Shown here: positions 60,306 to 64,000 of the stretch, one piece after another
How the letters are laid out: each line of letters opens with the position of its first letter
How positions within the stretch are numbered: the stretch's first letter is position 1
NCBI GenBank assembly: GCA_001005265.1
Contig: CP011392.1
Coordinates: forward strand, 868,001-932,000
Direction of reading: 5' to 3'
DNA from: Dehalogenimonas sp. WBC-2
GTDB lineage: Bacteria > Chloroflexota > Dehalococcoidia > Dehalococcoidales > Dehalococcoidaceae
Length of the DNA: 64,000 bases
Program-made: the position numbers and the translations under genes
The notes under the pieces: generated by a model
What the model was told of the DNA's origin: nothing
Seen by the model: the letters and a program-made list of their open reading frames with translations, nothing else
The model's database searches: none

Positions 60306-61146
60306 CAATTAACTCCTCAGTCTGGTCCACCACCACTTGAACAGGCGGCTTGACAGTTGCTTTTTGAACTCTGGTAACGCGTGCTTTTGCATCTTTATCA
60401 CGATCAAAACGAGCTATCAATCCTTGAAACCAAGGCTTAAGTTCACCGGGGCCGGTGGCAAAAAACTGAATAACTACTCTTAACATACTGGATGTCAACC
60501 AATATAAAGCCAAACCGGCTGGAAAGGTAATAGAGATAAAGACAAACATTGCCGGCATCATGAACAACATCATCTTACCTTGTGCCGCCACTTTGGGGTC
60601 AGTGGAAGCCGGTGTTGTCATTTTTTGTTGGAGAAGCATGACAGCACCAACCAGGATGGCAAGTGCGTAATCCGGAACAGACAGATCTATCCATAAAAAA
60701 TGACTGTTCAGAGGCAATGACTGGTACAGTACCGGCCAGTTATATAAACGTTCAGAAAGGTTGAGAAAATCTTCCGGAGTTACCGCCAGCACCCGTATTA
60801 TTGATTGATACAGGGCAATCCAGACCGGCATCTGAATAAGCATCGGCACCAAACACCCAGTGGCGCTGGTGCCGGATTCTTTCATCAATGCCATTTGTTC
60901 CTGGGCCAACCGCTGACGGTCCTTGGCATATTTTTTCTGCAGCGCCTGAATTTTGGGCTGTAATTCCTGCATGGCTTTTGCAGCCCGCATCTGTTTTAAG
61001 GTCAACGGGTACAATACGGCAAAGATAATCGCCGTCAGCACAATCACGGTTAAACCAAAATTATGAAATAAGATACTGGATAGCCATACCATTCCGTTTA
61101 TTAACGGGTTGAGGATGATCAGATCCCAAATAGCGCCTATACTCAC
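60193..61146 (-). CDS. yidC: Membrane protein insertase YidC/OxaI
   Basis: 317 residues, the short (non-proteobacterial) form without the large periplasmic domain. Five hydrophobic segments with the conserved QKKYAKDRQRLAQEQMALMK loop after the first core helix, and FPAGLALYWLTSSM near the last. The C-terminal 60 residues are a basic tail ending in QGRGGDRRHKRR, of the kind that contacts the ribosome. This tail is encoded where jag already begins. It inserts membrane proteins with or without the Sec translocon. Confidence 0.95.
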   Translation of the reverse strand: MSIGAIWDLIILNPLINGMVWLSSILFHNFGLTVIVLTAIIFAVLYPLTLKQMRAAKAMQELQPKIQALQKKYAKDRQRLAQEQMALMKESGTSATGCLVPMLIQMPVWIALYQSIIRVLAVTPEDFLNLSERLYNWPVLYQSLPLNSHFLWIDLSVPDYALAILVGAVMLLQQKMTTPASTDPKVAAQGKMMLFMMPAMFVFISITFPAGLALYWLTSSMLRVVIQFFATGPGELKPWFQGLIARFDRDKDAKARVTRVQKATVKPPVQVVVDQTEELIDERPGDIRADSGRSDKPRSGQTKSKQGRGGDRRHKRR

Positions 61147-61161
61147 TAAAATACCTCTTTT

Positions 61162-62232
61162 TTACTGCGCCTTATAAAGCCACAATTGAGCACCACTGGT
61201 GGTATCCAAAGCATAGATGGCCTCATTCGTCTGAGAATGCACATAAATTATGTTGCCGCTAGCTGCCAAAGGTGCACGCACAGTGACTTCCAAATCCGCT
61301 AGTTTTCTCACCAAACCTGAGATCGGATCAATAATACTTATTAGTCCACCCTGTGTGGCTACAACGATCTCACCGTTAACAACCACCGGAGATGATGAAA
61401 CGGATGCTGCCATATCATATTGTTTTAACTTTGTACCGTCATTAACATTGATAGCATACACGCTTCCGTCAGTATTGGGGGCATAAATTGTATCACCGAA
61501 AACTACTGGCGTTGCCCAAAACCAACTTGCCGCAGTAAATTGCCATTCTTTATTCCCTGTTTGTGTATCCAGAGCATATAAACTCCGGTCAAGAGAGGCA
61601 ATAATAACTGTATTGTCAGCAATAATCGCCGAAGCGGTAAACACGCCTTCGGCTTCAAAATCCCAGAGTTCGCTGCCACTATCAGCAGACAAAGCATAAA
61701 AATGATTATCAAAGGATCCAATGTAGAGTACACCATCGTCTACTACCGGTGAAGCCCAAATCTTATCTTCGGTGGTAAATTCCCAGACTTTGGCACCGGA
61801 GTCGGCATCCAGCGCATACACTTTGCCATCTGTACTGCCATAATACAGCCGTCCACTGTCATAAACCAATCCGGTAACAACTGAATGTGGCAGTTTAGTG
61901 TCAGTTGGGTATTTCCATTTCAGATTGCCAGCGCTATTGACGGCAAATATAAAACCACTATAAGTAGCTATATATACTGTATCACCAACCACAAGCGGCG
62001 ACCCATACACCCCTTTGGCATTCTCCATATCATATTGCCACCGCGGATTACCGGTTGCTATATCAAGGGAAATCAGACGTCCTGTGAGAGTAGCGTAGTA
62101 CAAGTCATCACCAGATACGGTCGCACCGCTCCAGCCCAAAGGCTTACTACCGCCACCCAGACAACCACTGGTTACAACAATCAATAAACACAGCGAACCA
62201 ACTAATGCCGCTGTTTTCTTAAGAACACTCAA
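61162..62232 (-). CDS. PQQ-like beta-propeller lipoprotein (BamB-like)
   Basis: 356 residues. Signal peptide with lipobox TSGC near residue 24. The rest is a run of seven or eight propeller blades, each with the tryptophan-docking mark such as LDIATGNPRWQYD, LDADSGAKVWEFTTED, LSADSGSELWDFEAEG and LDTQTGNKEWQF. No PQQ-ligand or catalytic set is evident, so a scaffold role outside the membrane is likely. Its place between yidD and yidC is unusual for this conserved gene cluster. Confidence 0.9.
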   Translation of the reverse strand: MSVLKKTAALVGSLCLLIVVTSGCLGGGSKPLGWSGATVSGDDLYYATLTGRLISLDIATGNPRWQYDMENAKGVYGSPLVVGDTVYIATYSGFIFAVNSAGNLKWKYPTDTKLPHSVVTGLVYDSGRLYYGSTDGKVYALDADSGAKVWEFTTEDKIWASPVVDDGVLYIGSFDNHFYALSADSGSELWDFEAEGVFTASAIIADNTVIIASLDRSLYALDTQTGNKEWQFTAASWFWATPVVFGDTIYAPNTDGSVYAINVNDGTKLKQYDMAASVSSSPVVVNGEIVVATQGGLISIIDPISGLVRKLADLEVTVRAPLAASGNIIYVHSQTNEAIYALDTTSGAQLWLYKAQ

Positions 62233-62244
62233 GGGATTCTCCTT

Positions 62245-62463
62245 TTATAGCCGTTCCGGCACAGGATCATAACCACCTTTATTTAGAGGGTGGCAACGTG
62301 CTAAACGTTTAATACCGAGCCAAACGCCCCTCAGTACCCCAAACCGGCTAATTGCTTCATAGGTATAATGCGAACAGGTTGGTTGAAATCGGCAGGAAGG
62401 CGGCAATACCCTAGAGATGGTGTGCTGATATAACCTAATTAACCAGAGCGCTGTCTTTTTCAT
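62245..62463 (-). CDS. yidD: Membrane protein insertion efficiency factor YidD
   Basis: 72 residues. [31 protein letters not shown] and [17 protein letters not shown] are the family marks, including three conserved Cys. A small amphipathic protein at the inner face of the membrane that helps YidC. It overlaps rnpA by 29 bp. Confidence 0.96.
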   Translation of the reverse strand: MKKTALWLIRLYQHTISRVLPPSCRFQPTCSHYTYEAISRFGVLRGVWLGIKRLARCHPLNKGGYDPVPERL

Positions 62464-62812
62464 TTTCTGTACTTAATATTCCAATGCGTCCAATTTGTTT
62501 CAGGACACTTGCTCTCAGTTCCATGAATTGAGCATCACCAGCCGCATGCCGGGCTATCACCACTACATCCCAGCCGTTTCGCAGACTCACTTGTTGAAAG
62601 ATCGCTCTGAGCCGCCGCCTGACCAGGTTGCGGTCAACCGCTCCCCCCACCTTTTTGCTTGTCACAATCCCAACCCTGCTCTTGATGCCACATCCGGCAG
62701 CCACCTTCAGCACCAGATATTTATCCGAAACACTTTTCCCCAAACCCATTACCCTTTGGTAATCCTCACACCTGCGTAAGCATCCCTCTCTTTTTCCCGT
62801 ATATACCTCCAA
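62435..62812 (-). CDS. rnpA: Ribonuclease P protein component
   Basis: 125 residues, TTG start. The family core is [17 protein letters not shown] followed by [10 protein letters not shown], the RNR box that contacts the catalytic RNA. It helps process tRNA precursors. The gene lies between rpmH and yidD in the ancestral order. Confidence 0.94.
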   Translation of the reverse strand: MEVYTGKREGCLRRCEDYQRVMGLGKSVSDKYLVLKVAAGCGIKSRVGIVTSKKVGGAVDRNLVRRRLRAIFQQVSLRNGWDVVVIARHAAGDAQFMELRASVLKQIGRIGILSTENEKDSALVN

Positions 62813-62825
62813 ACAGTAAGTCCGG

Positions 62826-62966
62826 TTAAACGACAGTCAGACGCTTTCTTCCCTTAGCGCGACGTGCTTTTAGCACATCACGTCCGCCCCGCGTGGCCAT
62901 GCGAGCCAAAAAACCATGTTCCCGCTTACGGGGAATCTTTTTAGGTTGGTACGTCCTTTTAGGCAC
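62826..62966 (-). CDS. rpmH: 50S ribosomal protein L34
   Basis: 46 residues, GTG start with GAGG 7 nt upstream. The sequence [20 protein letters not shown] and the end [12 protein letters not shown] are characteristic of L34. Short but unmistakable, and in its expected place before rnpA. Confidence 0.97.
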   Translation of the reverse strand: MPKRTYQPKKIPRKREHGFLARMATRGGRDVLKARRAKGRKRLTVV

Positions 62967-62994
62967 TATAATACCTCATTCAAATCTAAGTAAT

Positions 62995-63444
62995 TTATTC
63001 CTGTGAAGGGTTTACTACAATATCCACTGTCTCTTCGACGGCAGTTTGCACTTGGTCTTGAACAGGCATTACTGTTGATTTATTTTCAATACCTGTTTCC
63101 GCCGCTTTTGGAACGGCAGGACTCATAGTCCAGAAACTACCGGCCAGCCGGATATGCTCAGGGACGAACGGTAAAAGTGCTATAGTACGTGCCTGTTTGA
63201 TGGCCGTAGCCAAAACACGCTGATGGCGGGCACACGTACCGCTGCGGCGTCGTGGATTGATTTTACCACGTTCGGAAATATAGCGGCTAAGCCGCGCCGT
63301 ATCTTTATAATCTATTGTAATATTCTTGTCAGCACAGAAAGCGCAAACCTTGCGTCGTGCCTGAAAACGCCCCCGGCCCCCACCGAAACGGCCAGCTGGG
63401 CGACCGCTTTGCGGCCTCGATCCAAAACTTCTCGCAACTACCAA
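62995..63444 (-). CDS. rpsR: 30S ribosomal protein S18 with C-terminal extension
   Basis: 149 residues; ordinary S18 has about 70-100. The core spans about 30-100: [35 protein letters not shown] and [20 protein letters not shown]. Upstream is a Gly/Arg-rich arm ([11 protein letters not shown]). After the core come about 50 residues of acidic, low-complexity character ([17 protein letters not shown]) not found in typical S18; function unknown. It follows ssb at 38 bp. Confidence 0.94.
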   Translation of the reverse strand: MVVARSFGSRPQSGRPAGRFGGGRGRFQARRKVCAFCADKNITIDYKDTARLSRYISERGKINPRRRSGTCARHQRVLATAIKQARTIALLPFVPEHIRLAGSFWTMSPAVPKAAETGIENKSTVMPVQDQVQTAVEETVDIVVNPSQE

Positions 63445-63482
63445 GTTCTATCTCCTGTATATTAAAGTATAATGTACTACCG

Positions 63483-63896
63483 TTAAAAAGGAAGGTCTTC
63501 GGGAGCTATCTCACCACTAACATCGCCACTGGAATTATCTCCTGCCGTAACCGGGGCTCGATCCAAAAACAACACCTTGTTTGCCACAATATCAATGCTA
63601 AAATGTTTTTGACCGTCCTGCCCGTCCCAGGTACGTGACTTCAATCGGCCTTCCACATAAACCAACTTGCCTTTTCCCAGCATTTGGTTACACTGTTCAG
63701 CTAATTTATCCCAGGCGGTCACATTGAACCACTCGGTTTCTTTCTTGCGTTCGCCTTCTGAAGTGTTGGTAATCCAGTTGGTGGCCACGCTGAAGGATGT
63801 TACCGGATGACCGCTGGGGGTGAAACGCATTTCTGGTTCACCACCCACATTACCTATAATAATGATTTTATTTAGACTGACCATGGATAACTCCAA
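63483..63896 (-). CDS. ssb: Single-stranded DNA-binding protein
   Basis: 137 residues. OB fold with NKIIIIGNVGGEPEMRFTPS, WFNVTAWDKLAEQCNQML and KGKLVYVEGRLKSRTW, then a short acidic tail ending in PEDLPF, which recruits partner proteins such as RecO. The linker is much shorter than in E. coli. Gene order rpsF-ssb-rpsR is the common bacterial one. Confidence 0.97.
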   Translation of the reverse strand: MELSMVSLNKIIIIGNVGGEPEMRFTPSGHPVTSFSVATNWITNTSEGERKKETEWFNVTAWDKLAEQCNQMLGKGKLVYVEGRLKSRTWDGQDGQKHFSIDIVANKVLFLDRAPVTAGDNSSGDVSGEIAPEDLPF

Positions 63897-63912
63897 AACA
63901 AATTTAGACAGT

Positions 63913-64000
63913 TCAGCTTTCCTGTAAGACCACCATATCTCTTAAAACATCTTCCGAAATACGCAGGTCCCCGGTAATCTTCTTAATCAGTGAAGAAGCG
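63913..64000 (-). CDS. rpsF: 30S ribosomal protein S6, C-terminal fragment at window edge
   Basis: Only the last 28 codons lie in the window. The translation contains SEDVLRYMVVLQES before the TGA, and the block DVLRYMVV is the C-terminal mark of S6. Its place before ssb agrees. Confidence 0.85.
   Translation of the reverse strand, partial: ASSLIKKITGDLRISEDVLRDMVVLQES

Overview
The window looks like a chromosome segment from a member of the Chloroflexota, most likely class Dehalococcoidia (a Dehalogenimonas or Dehalococcoides relative). This is inferred from gene content and protein style, not from a database search. The main clues are an 11-subunit complex I operon (nuoABCDHIJKLMN) without nuoEFG, two corrinoid amidation genes (cbiA/cobB and cobQ), a Liv-type ABC transporter interleaved with acyl-CoA/phenylacetate-CoA ligase genes, and a PAS histidine kinase with a C-terminal receiver domain. 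A c-type cytochrome lipoprotein is unexpected for that group.

Layout. 1-4.9 kb is a worn accessory region: an edge-cut membrane hydrolase gene, a MazF/PemK-type toxin-antitoxin pair, the 3' remnant of a tyrosine recombinase gene, a truncated IS110 transposase, uncharacterised genes and a tRNA-Lys 3' half followed by a terminator. It reads like the edge of a decayed element integrated into a tRNA gene. 5-8.3 kb carries a winged-helix regulator, cbiA and rlmN. 8.4-12.4 kb holds an 882-residue Ala-rich coiled-coil protein facing a CetZ/FtsZ-superfamily GTPase gene; a second CetZ-like paralogue lies at 31.7 kb behind a 1597-residue surface protein gene. 12.5-21.2 kb has small membrane genes, a PAP2-like protein lacking its catalytic histidines, the cytochrome c lipoprotein, sbcC, an HD hydrolase, a frameshifted alpha/beta hydrolase and uvrA. 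21.4-26.6 kb is a replication and repair run (dnaX, ybaB, recR, corA, alkD-like, recO).

33.0-42.9 kb is the complex I operon, followed by tatD. A complete IS3-family (IS407-like) element sits at 44.26-45.46 kb, followed by a sensor kinase, nth with a 41-residue membrane peptide gene, cobQ, a hotdog thioesterase and a small Cys-containing protein. 51.1-59.4 kb on the minus strand is one probable operon with a consensus-like promoter and a structured leader: acyl-CoA synthetase, LivH, LivM, substrate-binding lipoprotein, LivF, PaaK-like ligase, LivG. 59.6-64.0 kb on the minus strand is the housekeeping run rpsF-ssb-rpsR-rpmH-rnpA-yidD-(beta-propeller lipoprotein)-yidC-jag, in which jag starts well inside yidC.

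How the genes may work together. Complex I would couple electron transfer from an unknown donor to ion pumping. CbiA and CobQ serve corrinoid cofactor amidation. The Liv/ligase cluster would import an organic acid or amino-acid-like substrate and activate it to a CoA thioester. The two CetZ-like GTPases, each ending in a conserved I-P-[ST]-L-L tail, and the coiled-coil proteins are the best candidates here for an undescribed cytoskeletal system. Other points of interest are a possible RNA leader on the Liv operon, a possible small RNA at 4.67-4.9 kb, and several promoters whose -10 box lies only 6-10 nt from the start codon.
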